From assembly GCA_963970005.1 (NCBI GenBank), contig CAXAMN010004113.1, positions 1,021,049 through 1,085,048 of the forward strand: 64,000 nt of DNA, written 5' to 3'. Shown here piece after piece: positions 12,296 through 24,900 of the stretch. Every line of letters starts with the position of its first letter. Position 1 is the stretch's first letter. The notes below the pieces were generated by a model. The model searched no databases, was not told the DNA's origin, and saw only the letters and a list, made by a program, of their open reading frames with translations. Source of the DNA: Durusdinium trenchii. Taxonomy: Eukaryota; Sar; Dinophyceae; Suessiales; Symbiodiniaceae. The position numbers and the translations under genes were made by a program.

Positions 12296-14212
12296 TGTAC
12301 TAAAACCATCCAATTAAACCCTATTGGCGTACGGGGGCTCGCTGTTCTCAGTTCCAAACGACGCATCCATTTGGGGATGTGTGATCCCCATACTCTGACC
12401 GATTTGTTGGGAGATGACACCAGGTTGAGCAAAATGTGCATCAGAATCAAATTCATCGATTCTTCATTGTGGTATATGGCCGGTATTGAATTCAGACCTT
12501 TCTCATGCAAGCCAGCATGCATTTGCACCTTGGGCCACAGTGTTTCTCAGGAAGTTGATGTTAAGTCACCAAGTCCCAAGTCAGAAAAAAAACAACTTCA
12601 GGAAAGCAATTGTTTGTCCCAAGTCTTGCAAGGTTGATGTTTCTGACGCGTCCGTGAAGACTGTAGACTATGTCAAAGCTGCCGTGTCTTGAGGCTGCTG
12701 GCGAAGCAGCAAGTTTCCGCCACCTTGGATTGATGAAATAGCCTACCGGGGTCAAACGGGACTGTCCCAGAAAACCTGTAACAGTCGGTCCTAGTGTATG
12801 ACTCACTGACGTGGAAGTGGATGGCATGGTCCGGAAGACTACTGTCCTTTACAAACAGGGGGTGCCATCCACTTCCATGTGTTCGTCGGAGTGTAACCAT
12901 CATCATTAGTGTATTATCACAACTTAGAGATGTCGGCCTGCAACCTAACCAGCATCATCCACTGAAATCCGGTAATGGGATGTGACCAAGATTGGAGGGT
13001 GCAAGTCCATTCGGTGGTTTTGATGCCGTTTGAGGTGATCCAACACTGAGAAACCACCGGAGAAGTCTATTTTAAAGACTCCATTTGGGACTGGAATATA
13101 CATATATATATATATAGAATCCGTCCGTTCACTTCGAGAATCTCAGACCTTCCATTGGGTGACGTTTGATGGTTTGACAATTTGACACACACGGAGAGCG
13201 AGGTCAATCAAAGGTCAAGATGTCCCAGAGGAGCTCGCAGCAAGTCACTTCCTTTCTTCGAAAGGGGTTCGTGTTTGACTTGAAGTTCTCTTTGTAGCAC
13301 CTTCACAACTTGCATCCAATTGCTGGTGCCGAACAGAATGTTAGTGGACAGCAGTGGACTTCTTGCAAGTGACCAAAATTGGCCTTGACACGAACGTCCC
13401 GAACAGGTGTGGTGAAATACATTCTGCATCATCCTGCCAAAGATTTTAGCCAAACACTGGTCGAACAATCCAGGAATCCAGAATGAGTTGAGCAAGAAAC
13501 TGGAACCAGCTTGCATGCATTTGATGCTGCTTCCTTTTGCACTGGTGCAACTGCAAGGTATTGCGACGGATCTCATGGGAAATACAACAAGGCCACAGCC
13601 GGCGGGTTCGGGGAAACCTACGCATTCTTTCGGACATGAAGTGTTTTCTCCTCGTAGCCGGGGTCCTGCCGTCACTCCGTCCTGACTGTTTGGTACAAAC
13701 ACGTGCAAAACAACTGCTCCCAGGCTCCCAGGCTAAAAGCGCCACAGTGCACCGTGCACCTGGTTCTGGTTGCCACTTAGAAGATAGGGCTCAGAATGTG
13801 CTCAGACGCTGGAGACGCCCAGAGCTCATGGCATTTACAAGGCAAGACGTGGGTAGATGTGACCTGACACCAAGACGATTATATAAAAATATATACAACA
13901 TACACTGCCTGAAACAGGGTGGTTAATGGAGACTCTTGATCCCCAAGGGGCTATTTATGGACACCCTTTCCGGAAATCATCATGGAAGTGCAGTTCACCA
14001 CCTGTTTGTATTCGGATTTAAGGGTCATCCATTTGTGTGCCATGACATCCACGTCCATGATTGTTTCAGGGAGTGTAGCAATTAGTGTTGGGTCTGTAAT
14101 GATCAATTCTTCCCTGCAAACAACTGGGGGAAGGTCTATAGAGATGGGTCTTCCAGAAACAATTTTGGTAGTGGTCGTCGTCGTATTAGTAGTCGGAGTC
14201 ATAGTAGTTCTA

Positions 14213-14240
14213 CTTGTAACCCTGACCATGACCAACCCTC

Positions 14241-14301
<61 letters not shown>

Positions 14302-14337
14302 TAGTAGCAGCTTGTTGATCTTGGTCAGGGTTACAAG
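14213..14337. repeat. Triplet microsatellite inside a 16-bp inverted repeat
   Basis: CTTGTAACCCTGACCA at 14213-14228 is exactly complementary to TGGTCAGGGTTACAAG at 14322-14337. Between the arms lies a run of ACT/ACC triplets of about 70 bases. A long hairpin with the microsatellite in the loop is possible. The open frame over it (polytyrosine/histidine) is a consequence of the triplets. Confidence 0.85.
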
Positions 14338-17028
14338 TTACAAGTAGATATACAATGAGGAAACACTGCCAACTCTGAAACAGTTCAGCTGTGTAGAATT
14401 TGTTGTCAATGTTGTTGTGTTTAAAGTATTCGTTCCCACTAATATTGCACTCTGTTTTGGGCTGACATGGCCAGGTTCATGTTGCAGTCATATTGAAAGG
14501 ATTCTTTTCACTCACCAGCTGTCGCTGTCAGGAGTGCTGTGACAACACTGGGCCACTTGTTCTCAAAACTGCCTAAGGCGGGCAGAGAACGGTTTTTTTT
14601 CAGACCGGTGCACCCACTTTTTCTAGGATTCAGATCCCATTTCAAAGGATTCCACCATCATCCCAAAGGGACATATTGATGAATATTGCATATTATGCCA
14701 CAACTTACTGTACAGCAAATGGCGTTCATTTCCCTATGAAATGGTTGAAAAAACCCTAGTTCGACTATCCTAGTTCGGTACCCCTGGTAGCTCGGGTCCT
14801 ATGGTCCCGGTCACTTAACTTCAGAAGAAACCCGAGTGAAACCTAGGATGTTCCTTATTTCATATGAAATCGACTCTCCTTTGTAGGGAAACCCCCGTTC
14901 GTTTCCCTCTTCTTTTCTACCCCCAGACCGGGCCCCCAGGGGTCGGCCCGGACCCGTCAGGGAGAGAGTTCCACCGCCGGACAGCCCACAGACCCGGCTG
15001 AGTGGCAGTGTCTTCCAGAGACAAGGTGGAGCAAACCACATCAATCCAATACAACGCTTCAATACCTGACGTCAAAACACGCTTCGGAAGTTCACGCCAG
15101 TGCCGATGCCAGAGCCGGCTGTCAGCAAAAATTCAGAACATCCAATGACTTTTGATGTGAACGGTGACCCTTTCAGCAGCTAGGCCTGGAAATGGAGCCT
15201 GCGCCAGCCAGGCTGCTACACACAAGCCGCCACAAAGAGTCGTGCAGACCAAAGCTAGGATTGGATAATGGTCCCTTGTTCATATTCTATTACATTCTTA
15301 TATTCATGATCTACGTGTAACATCAGTTCAAGTGTGAGAGTTTTTGGAGCCCGGCACCAGATACGAACCATCACAAGCGCAGTATAAGAGCTTTCATGGT
15401 CCCGTGCTGCACATCACCACAAGGACGGTTGTTGCGAACGCACATTCTCCGCTAACAAAAACCACCCGAACTGGATGGGGCTGCACCCGACCTCTCCAAA
15501 TTGTGCCAAACAAAGAAACAGGTCACAAAGTCTTTCGGAGTGTTTCGCACACGGGCACGGCGAGTCTTCCGGTGGCACACGGGCACGGTTTAGCTACGGG
15601 TCTTGACGCCCGATGCAGCAGCGAAGTGGCCCACCCTGCGGTGATGGCGAACGTGCAGAGAAAACAGGATCAATTGCACGGCCTTGAGCCGGAAGAAATA
15701 GGAAAGTGCTAGTACCCGTAGGTTGGAGACCATGGCAGAAACAAAGAAAACACATACTGTAAGGAAATGTAAGAAAGGTCTTTTTGTCTCATTACTTCGT
15801 CATGGCGCTTTCACAGGCTGCGCAGCCGGCCCTCCGTATTATAGTATAATGTTTGCTTTGTGGGAGCGTTTTTGGTTGAAAAACTATAGGACTAGGAGCG
15901 TGAAGCTTTGTTGAGTGAAGATCTCTCAATAGAACACTTTCATTTACTGTACGGTGGTTCTTTTAGTTTGTTCATGGATCTTTGCACGGTCATGACATGA
16001 CCCACATCCATATGGTGCCCTTGTGGGGCTGGAGAAACCATCAGCTAGTGTGGCAGCGGGTCGCTACCTTTGGGGTTCCATTGGCTTGTGTTGCTGCTGC
16101 GCAGTCGTTTTTTGCTTGGATCAATCCTGGAGAGGAGGAGTTTAGATGGAACATCAATATGACAGGAGGCCGTCAGCAGGGCCGGTAGAGATGCAGACAA
16201 CACTAGCCACTAGCTTGAAAGCAACTTAAAGCAACCACCTGTTGCAAAAGTAGTGCAGTCAGGATCAGTAAGGCGCACCCTTCATAGGTTCCAGGGGCGT
16301 TACAGCTGCGCATTCGAGAACCGCAGCTGTTGCACACTGACCGGCCAACATGGAACTTTGGTTTGCAGCAAGAAACGATTTGGCTTCGCAAGCCGTCCAA
16401 ACTTATCGAAGTTTGGGTTGACTGGAGCCTAGGCCGCCTAGGCCCGAGCCCATGAAGAACTGGCTTAAGCAAGATTTGTCCAAGCTCCGGGCCATCTAAA
16501 AAGCATTAACAGATTTATATATGTGATTTTATAAAAGCCATGTCCAAGTTGATGGTCAAAACCTTGAGGTTAGCAGCTAGTTCTAGAGTTGAGGTTGGTT
16601 TGAGGCGTAGAGAAGATATGAAAAGATAGATGTACATTCGCTTTGTTTGTGCTTTTGGTGCCCCAAACATTTGATCCGTGAGAAGCCCATGGGCCTCGTC
16701 CATTGGCCTCGCGTTCGGGTTTCGGTGTGGGAAACACTCCATCAAGGCGGCCAACATGGAAATCCATTTGGAACACTACAAGTTTGTACCAGCACCACCC
16801 AGTTTGGGTGGTTATTAGATGGAAAATAGATAGTCAGGGGGTCAAACCACCCGAACTGGGTGGTGCTGGTATGTCGATGCTTTGATGATCTTCCTTTTTG
16901 GAGGCACATGGGAGTCAGGAGACGAAGACTCTTTCGAAGAGTCACCCAACCAAACGACTCCCGTGCGAACGGTCACCTCGACTCGGGTCGAAAACCACCG
17001 AAGCCGAGTGTCCGCGTTGATCGATTTT
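14338..17028. other. No gene seen
   Basis: Mixed-composition sequence. A 122-codon plus frame at 15344-15712 has no recognisable domain and no convincing splice context, so it is not called. Confidence 0.35.
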
Positions 17029-17122
17029 CCCTAGGGCTCCAACCACCTCCGTTTCGAAGATGGTTGGGGTGGGTGCCAGGGGGGTCTAACCACCTCCTGA
17101 GGATATGGTTTGAGCCCTAGGG
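17029..17122. mobile_element. MITE-like element with CCCTAGGG ends
   Basis: Starts CCCTAGGGCTCCAACCA and ends with GAGCCCTAGGG. The interior includes GTTTCGAAGATGG and a G-rich GGTGCCAGGGGGG segment. Nearly the same sequence recurs at 63446-63541, and a diverged copy at 44200-44295. Confidence 0.8.
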
Positions 17123-18883
17123 TTTTGTGATCTGAGGTGGTCATGTCGGTGGATCCGACAATGCGAGGGTGCTGGACGGGTTTGGCCGAGCTGGGCTGCC
17201 TCAGAGGTGCCTTTTCCTTTTCGATTCGCCGGCGCTTTTGGTGGGGAGAGGTGCGCGAGGATGGAGGAAGCAGATGAGTTTGGGATTGGAACGCCAATTT
17301 CATAGCGATTGGAGGGCCACTGGGTCACCATCGGACCAGAGAAAACTGATATGATTTTGATAGTTACTTTTAATTACATATTTATATAATTATGGTTCGA
17401 GATGGTTCGAGAGTAAGCAGCTTCTGGGCCCACATGCCACCTCACACGTCAACGAAGCTCCTTTCGGCGGCCCCTGGAAGTGAGCTGCTGATTGAGGCAT
17501 TTTGATGGATAGTCACCTCCCGAAGCGTGTCAGCATGCTACCAGCGATCCTTATCCATAAAGCTCGCTCTCAGACTTACCGCTTTGCCACCGGCCTGCAG
17601 TGAAGCTCCGGGATGGGTGAAGCAGATTTGTGCGGTAGAGGGTGAAATGCGTCCTTAAACGGCACGGTTGTTGCCTGGCCTTCGTTTTTGTAGGTCTTTG
17701 AGGTGAAGAAGCCCACTTTTTTTGTTATTGGAACAAAGGCAAATGCAGAGAGAGAGAGAGAGAGAGCAGGTGCAAGGGTTGTTGTTGGCAGTGTAGGCAC
17801 GTCAGGTACAGCTTAAAAAAGTTCAGACTCAGGAACCCATACTTCACCGCACTGTGCAATGTTCGATTCACTTGCCTTCACATGCATTTCCAGGGCATTT
17901 TGGTGGCTATGATTGGTCTTTGTACATTCCACTACTGTAACACACACACTAAGTTTGGCAGCAACACTCATGAAATTCAGAGGTTGATTCTATTTGTGCC
18001 GCGGCCAATCGCGCTTTCCTCGGTCCACCGACCGGTCCCAAGGCGGATGGCGTGCAAAGCTTCTTCGGCACGGGCCGCATTAGTCATGGCATCAGTGTTG
18101 AAGAGCGCTATGTCTTTCTTCCAGGACAAGCCACAGACAGACCGTTCCTGTCTTCACCAAAAGTGTTCACCTGTTTGAAAGTTTGATGGTCAAATCCCCC
18201 AGGCCCGCAGCGGGGGAGGTCGATTTCGGGGAGGGTCGCTGGCCGGATGAACCTCGGACGACTCTTGGAGAGAGGGCCAACAAGAACCATGTACTTCCAT
18301 GGAAGTTGATCTGGACCACGTCAGCAGAAGTTGGACAGGTTTCAGGTCCATCTTCAATCAAAGGCAAACGGAAGGGTAGTGCACAGAAAGGGTTTTGCAA
18401 AAACCTATTCTACTAACGCGTGGAAGGCGCGTGACCTTCGTAGAGCCCAAGGCTGTTCGTGGACAGTTCGTGGAATGGTGGGCCAGTAGGAGAACTGACT
18501 GCAACGAAATCCCAGAAACCTTCGCAGACTCAGAACTTCGTGGAGTATTTTTGATGCACTAACTTCGTATAAGCGATTTTTGCTGACCCCCTTTCTCCAC
18601 ACACCCGTTTAGCATTCATTCAAGTTCACCAGTGCCAGATGAGATTCCGTGTTTCGTTCCGTTTGATCAGGCAGAGGTTTGTGGAGGGTTGGAGGATGCT
18701 GCTGCTAGTTCGCCAAGGCCCTGCATGATTCTTGGGGGTTCCAGGTGCTTGTTGGACTCCTGAATGGACGTATCGATGTTCCCAATCCCTGAAGTGAGGC
18801 TCCTGGTCGAAGCTCAAAAAGAACCGCACCCGCATCTGTATGAATCCTGCATCCGTGCTGTGAGTATCCTCATGGCTCGCCAG
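17123..18883. other. No exon supported
   Basis: Includes an AG dinucleotide run at about 17750-17767. Variable N-terminal exons of the CDPK could lie here but cannot be recognised. Confidence 0.35.
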
Positions 18884-18932
18884 GAGAGCCGCTGGGTAAG
18901 GGCAGCTTCGGAGTCACTTGGCCAAAGAGATC
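18884..18932 (+). CDS. CDPK exon: glycine-rich loop
   Basis: After the acceptor AG at 18882-18883 the frame reads [12 protein letters not shown], matching the kinase subdomain I pattern GxGxxGxV. The 3' boundary is uncertain; a GT at 18933 is one option. The following exon with the conserved lysine was not located. A frame at 20891 (AFVSKRDKM) is a weak candidate for part of it. Confidence 0.5.
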
Positions 18933-21900
18933 AAGGTGTTGGTCCAGCTGGAGATTTCTGCTAGATAGGAGGTGGTTGAACTTCAGTTCGCTTACTATCC
19001 ATGGGCCAACCATCCCCAAGTAGTTGACCCCTACGGCCAGGCAGGGGTAGGGGGAACCTCAGACTGCTCTGCGGTCTCCGGTCCGGGTTACGGACCCCCG
19101 GAGCGTGAAAATTCACCGGCATCTCATCGTTCGTGACCTGCGGATTGATGGGAAGAGAAGGAGCAGTCAGAATTCGCCGTGATGGTGGAGCATTCGGTGC
19201 CGTATTTCTGAAGAACCTCAGCATGGCATGCGGTGGAGGGCGTTCTTCAGCACCAAAAACGTCTGAAAACAGCTAAAAGGGGGTTTTTCAAACGTCAAAA
19301 GCCACAGACATTTGCTGCATTGACTGAGGGTAAAAATGGGTAAAATACTGTTCCAAGTGAGATCGATATGAATTTTTCCTGTCTCCCTGAGTGGGCCGTC
19401 GCATCAGAGCCCAGACCAGGCGGAATATATAGTTCCAAACATTTACCCCACTTATGACCCTAACTGGCCAGCTAGTGTAAGTAACATTGAGTATCATTAA
19501 GTACCATTCCATACATGGATGGTTTGGGGATCTTGACCTTGGGGGTTGGTCCCACCCTTTCCTAGGTGACTGTGCGAACATTGGGGCTCCAACCGAGCAC
19601 TGGCGCTGAGACCAGCATGGTTCCAAACCGGTCATGTGAAGAAAATATGGGCTCCAAGACCTATGGAGCAAAGCCCCCGACCAGCGACCCGAGGAAGTCC
19701 GAGTGGCCATGGATAAGCACACCCGTGAGCGCAACGCAGTCAAGTGTGCTGCACTCAGGCTTTTGGGGGCCTCTGTACATCGATGGGTTCATAGAGTGAA
19801 GATGTTTGCTCGTACCCCAGGGATCCAGTCGTAGCGAACCTCAGAAAGCACGACTGGACCCTCCAAACTTACATAACAGTGTCTCCAATCACCTTCTCAG
19901 AGGGTATGTGGATCCCTAAAAATATGTAAATCACGGAGTCCCAGGTAGAAACTTCAAAGAGTGAACTTGCCTTGGAATTTAAGGGCTGACGCCCACCACC
20001 GGCGGGTGGTTGCAGATGGTGGTTGTTGTTGTTGTTGTTGTTGTTGTTGGTGTTGTTGCAGATGGTTGTGGTTGTTGTGGTTGCGGTCGTGGTTTAGGGG
20101 CCCACCACACGATGCAGGATATGCACACCGGTGCGGCACGCATTTCTAGCATTATGCACCCGTGTTGGGCATATGTTTGGAGCTATGTTGGTGGTATTTT
20201 GCACTTTATGTTGACATACTCTTCAGATGCGACGTTTTCCGTACCGGACCCCCTCTCCGAGGCCGAAACCACATGAAAACAATGTTTTTTTGAGAATCCG
20301 GCCCCATCCAAGCGCACGAGACACACTATAAAGTGCGATGTTTTTGAACGTCGCACGCAAAAAACACTGTAAAGCACACGGGCGTAGGTATCCTCCAGGT
20401 CTAACCTTCTGGTCGGTGGCAAAAACAAAACCCTTCGGGAGAAAAAACAAAACCCTTCGGGAGGACACGGCCAGGTGGGCCCCTGGCCGGATTGCTGTTT
20501 ATTTAACCTTTGAGGTGCTCAGCAAGCGTTCAAGCACTGAGATTTCGCAACATGTTCTAGGGCCGCACTGAGAGCGTTTTTGGCTTTCCCGGTTCACTCC
20601 GTGGGCAATTGGGAGTGATCTTCAATGATTCCTTCGCGAAGCGCCAAGCAACTATTGGGTGAGAGCTGAAGTCTCATGAAGCTTTTCATTCCATTTAGAC
20701 CCTGTGTGAACCACCCCAAATCTTGCGGCATATAGTCCAGACATGGAGCGTTTGGGGATGGGAACGTGCGAGCCAACGTGTGGGAGCCAATGCATCTCCG
20801 AAGCCAATGTCTAAACCCCATTCCTGGGGTAAGGATGGTAAGGTGCACTATGTTTGCCCATAGTCGAGAATCGAGTGTTTACGAACTCAGGTGCCTTTGT
20901 GAGCAAACGCGACAAGATGAGCCAGAAAGAGAACCAGAAAGAGAAGGATTATGTTTTAGAGTCCTTCATTCAAGAGTCTCAAGTACATCTGAGCCATGTT
21001 TGCAATCAGCTCACTTTCCTCAGTTGACTGAGTTTTTTTTTTGACCGGGCGGTCCGATGGGCAACCGATTGGCAACAGGGACCGGCGTCTCCTTTTGGGG
21101 CATTGCGGCCTGAAAACACTGTTGACCTTCCTGTATATTAGTTGGGGGGCGTTTGATTGTACAGGGAAGCAATTTGCGAGGACTTCCCTATAAAGCCAAA
21201 TGCACCGGGGTTCCGAATGCTTCCAAGCTAATGGTCGCCGCAATGTATACTCCTTTGAAGAACCCTATATAAGGACTGGCGGCGAGAAACCAGACTGTTG
21301 AAAGAGACCGGATATAACATCAAAAGAAACGTACTCCAAAAAGAGAGCGAGGCAGTGAGGCAGAAACACCAGCTGTCAGAAACAGGCATCAGCCTATCAC
21401 CAAGTTCCCAAGATCCAACACCAATCCTTAGGAAGTTGGACCACCCGAACATCGTCAAGTTGCTGCATGTGCTGCTGGGCTCAAGGTTTTATTCTTTGGT
21501 GCTGGACTAGGGAATGAGGGTGGCTGGGTCCAGCTCATTCCCTCATTCCCTAGGGCCTATGCCTATGATGTTTCACATTCTTGTAAGATATTATATATTC
21601 TAATACAACTAAACTTTTCTTTGTATACACACCAGTTTGGTTTGCTTTTAGCGTGGCCATTGCTATGGGCCTACCTCGCATCCCAAAACAAGTTCCACTC
21701 TTATGCCGGTCACAGTCGGTAAAAGCGTCGGTCAAATAGAACCATTTGGATATGTCGGGGGTTTCAGGTCCTAGCCAAAGCGGGTTTCACCCACTGTTAC
21801 TGGAATGGGATACCCAGACACGCCATGGGACTGCCATATATGCTGATCAGTTGGGGTGGTTTTGGGGGGCCAATGGGGCGGCAGTCCTATGGCAGTCCCA

Positions 21901-24900
21901 GACAGGTCGTGTCTGGGATCTATACCCAAGGAATCAGATTGTGCCGCTGGGGGCCAAGGACACATTGAAGTGTTTGTTTTGGGGACCGATTGGTCGGACG
22001 TGTTTTGATTCATTCACCTGCATTCTCCAAGTTACTGTAGGTTGAGTGGCACCTGTAGCTCAGAGTTGTGAGAATTTCGAGTGATTTCGGATATATAATT
22101 GGAATTTGTTTTGTTGAAACCATGGTGATGTATGATGATGTAAGTCAGTTTCTATCATTCTCCTCTTCCCCAGGTGCGTTTTTGTTGGCCTTATCGGAAA
22201 AAACGTTTGGATCGACTTCGAAGTCACGCTTCGTTGCATCGAGGTATGCCAACGAGGGATCATGTCACCTTGTTGGGTGCCCTAGCATCGCTGGCGAAGC
22301 GGCATGGAGCATCGTGATTCCAACGGCCAGTTGGGATGTTTGGAAGGAGATAGGCGCCCAAGAGTGTCCAAACAACAGGTATTACCATGGTATTACAGCA
22401 CCTGGCTTTGCCCTCCATTCTTACCAAACAGACCTCATACTTCCAAACGGACCATTCGAAAGCCGCAAAAGCTGTCTCCCTGTGTTCGAAGGACACGGTG
22501 TCGCGTCCTGTTCGGGTCCCGACAGGGACTGGATCTGACCACTCTCCGGCAGAACGATGTGCTGTGGCCTAGGTCCCCTAGGTCCCCATGGGAGGTGGAT
22601 GAGCGCGCTTTGCACGGTCAACAGTGAGGTGGATGAGCATCAGCGCTCGCACTGTTGGCTGAATGCTTGTGACCCTGTGACCCCTGCAAATGAAGACCCC
22701 AGAGACCAGTTCAAATTGGATCTCTCTCTTTGATTGAGAGTCATGAGTCATGAGTAGTCAGTATAGTCAGTTGTCTACTAGCCGCTGAGAGATCCAATTC
22801 CAGTGGAGCTAACTTGCTGGCCTAGTTGGGAGATAGATTGTACAAATCTAATCTCCGTGTTTATTCTGGGAATACCCTCGCCCTGACGGTTCTTCCATGT
22901 GTCACTGAAAATGCACCGTAACCGACATAAGATCAAATGATGGTTCCCAGGTAGGCGACAAAGGCACACCCCTAATCAAAAACCACATCTAACAACAGAT
23001 CAGGCATGATCAGCCTAAACAATTAAGCGCTGCAAAAAATATCAACATTGAAAATGCACAGTTGAAGCAACACATTGTTCACCCGCAAAAAAACATTTCG
23101 CAATACAGAGTCTGTGCCAGGCCACACCGGGGGCACAGCTTCGAGTCGGAGTCTACAGAAAAGGATGCCAAATCGTTATAACTTTCGCACCTTTTGTGGG
23201 GCACATCGTCGATGGTATCGGAAGAAGGACGTCCTATTCGCCGCAAAAAGCGGTGAAGAAGAGTACCCGTCCCAAACACTCCATGTATTGCATATATGCC
23301 TCCGTTGACCCCTGTGTCAACCATCCCTATAGGATCCTTATAGGTATATATGCCAGTCCCATGTGTCGTGTTGTGCTTTTGCCTCTTCAGGCTGGGGTTG
23401 GTTTACCAATCAAGAGTCTCATTTACTACCTTTCAGCCTTTAGAACTTTAGTTCAGGTCATGGAGCTTTGCAGTGGCGGCGAGCTCTATGATCGCTGGTA
23501 TGATCGAGGTACACGGCATTGGTCGGGCATGGCATGGGTGGAGCCCCTATTTTGTTGATGACCAGAATTGACCAGATATGGCACGCTTTCGACTTTTTCT
23601 AAAAGTGGGGATCCGGGATCTACTTTTCTATTTTTGACAGGGGGTTCTATAGGGTGGGTGGAGGTGACGGGGCTGGATAGATGTAGACTCATTCCAGCCA
23701 TGTAGACTATTGGGTGCCCCACTGGTGAACATTGTAACTTGTAAGACGTACTTCGACTCGGACTCACCAACGTGGAACACCCTGTTTGTGTAGGAATTCC
23801 AGGTATTCTATCCTCTTTAGTTTTTTCTTGCTTTATGTTGTTTTGCCCACTCTTGGTTGAAACAAGGGTTTGATAACGTGCGAGTGCAGGCTGAGATGTT
23901 ACGTAGGGGCAAGGCTAATTTGTTGGTATACAGGAGGCTCCAGGCTTTGATGGGTTTGGTCCGGTCCAAAGTATTCTTGGACATGTGACAATTGAATACC
24001 GGCTGATTTGTTGAACATATGCAACTTGATGCAACTTAATCACCTAACACGCACAAGTAAGTCGGCGGAATGTGGTTCTGACGTCTTTTGCTGCACTGAT
24101 TTCACACTCTCAGGTGTCTTTACCGAGGATGAAGCAATCATAGCCCTGAGGCACGATGCTTTTTGTGAATAAAACGGCTGTGGCAGGGGTCGGGTTGATA
24201 TTTCTACGCCAGGCAAATCCAATCTTGATCTATTCCGACCATTTTAACTTTAAGCCTATATATATATATATATAGATGTCAGGTGCCCTAAATGTATGGC
24301 GTTTCTGCATGGCCATTTGGGTGGTGGTTTCAGATGTTGCTATTTGCAACCTTTACTTGGGGTGATTGAACCCACTGTTTCATATGTTTCAAGTGAGTTG
24401 AGCTCACCAACCAGCCATTCTTAGGCAAGTTGCAATCGACCAAGGAAGAAACCCAGCGCTCTTTACAGCGCCAAAACAAAGTGTACAGCTTGCTCCAGGC
24501 GGTTTTTTGCCTCGTCCTGTTTCAATGGATAAACGTCGTGAGACTATCTATCAACAGAGATTAACTATATCTATATGATTCGTTTTGTGGAGCTTCTCCG
24601 CAAATTCGTCGATGATCTTTAGACGGAATGTTTGTTTCAGCTGAGTTCTGTGTGTCCCTTCCGGGGATCCCCAGGCAGCCCAGCTGAAACACTTCATGTC
24701 ACCTGATCCTCGCTGACTCCTCGCTTCAGGCAAATGCTTCGGGCACTGATCCTCGTCCAGAGAGATCGCTTGAGATCCCTTGTGGCGAGATGTGGTAAAC
24801 TCCAGTCTTCGTTGGGGTCACCTACCTGACTTTTCGGAACCTACCTAGTGGTAGGGTGGACAACGGGATTATCGTTTTGCAACTAAACAAGAATAGGTGG

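Larger units (their letters stand above)
8373..13980. other. Repeat-rich non-coding region
   Basis: Holds copies of the CCATGGGACTGCCATA element near 8693-8760 and 10080-10200, an AGATACTGTA-type minisatellite at 10366-10462, a CCCTAGGG inverted-repeat element at 12209-12295 and a repeat near 12780-12965 shared with 29640-29900. No exon supported. Confidence 0.4.

Noticed and set aside
13982..14347. Plus-strand frame with polyvaline and polytyrosine, membrane-like
   Set aside because: Produced by the triplet microsatellite and its inverted repeat; no conserved sequence.
20891..20935. Possible small CDPK exon (AFVSKRDKM) between the glycine loop and LDHPN
   Set aside because: Only a weak resemblance to the AxKxxxK region; joining it directly to 21432 would omit helix C.
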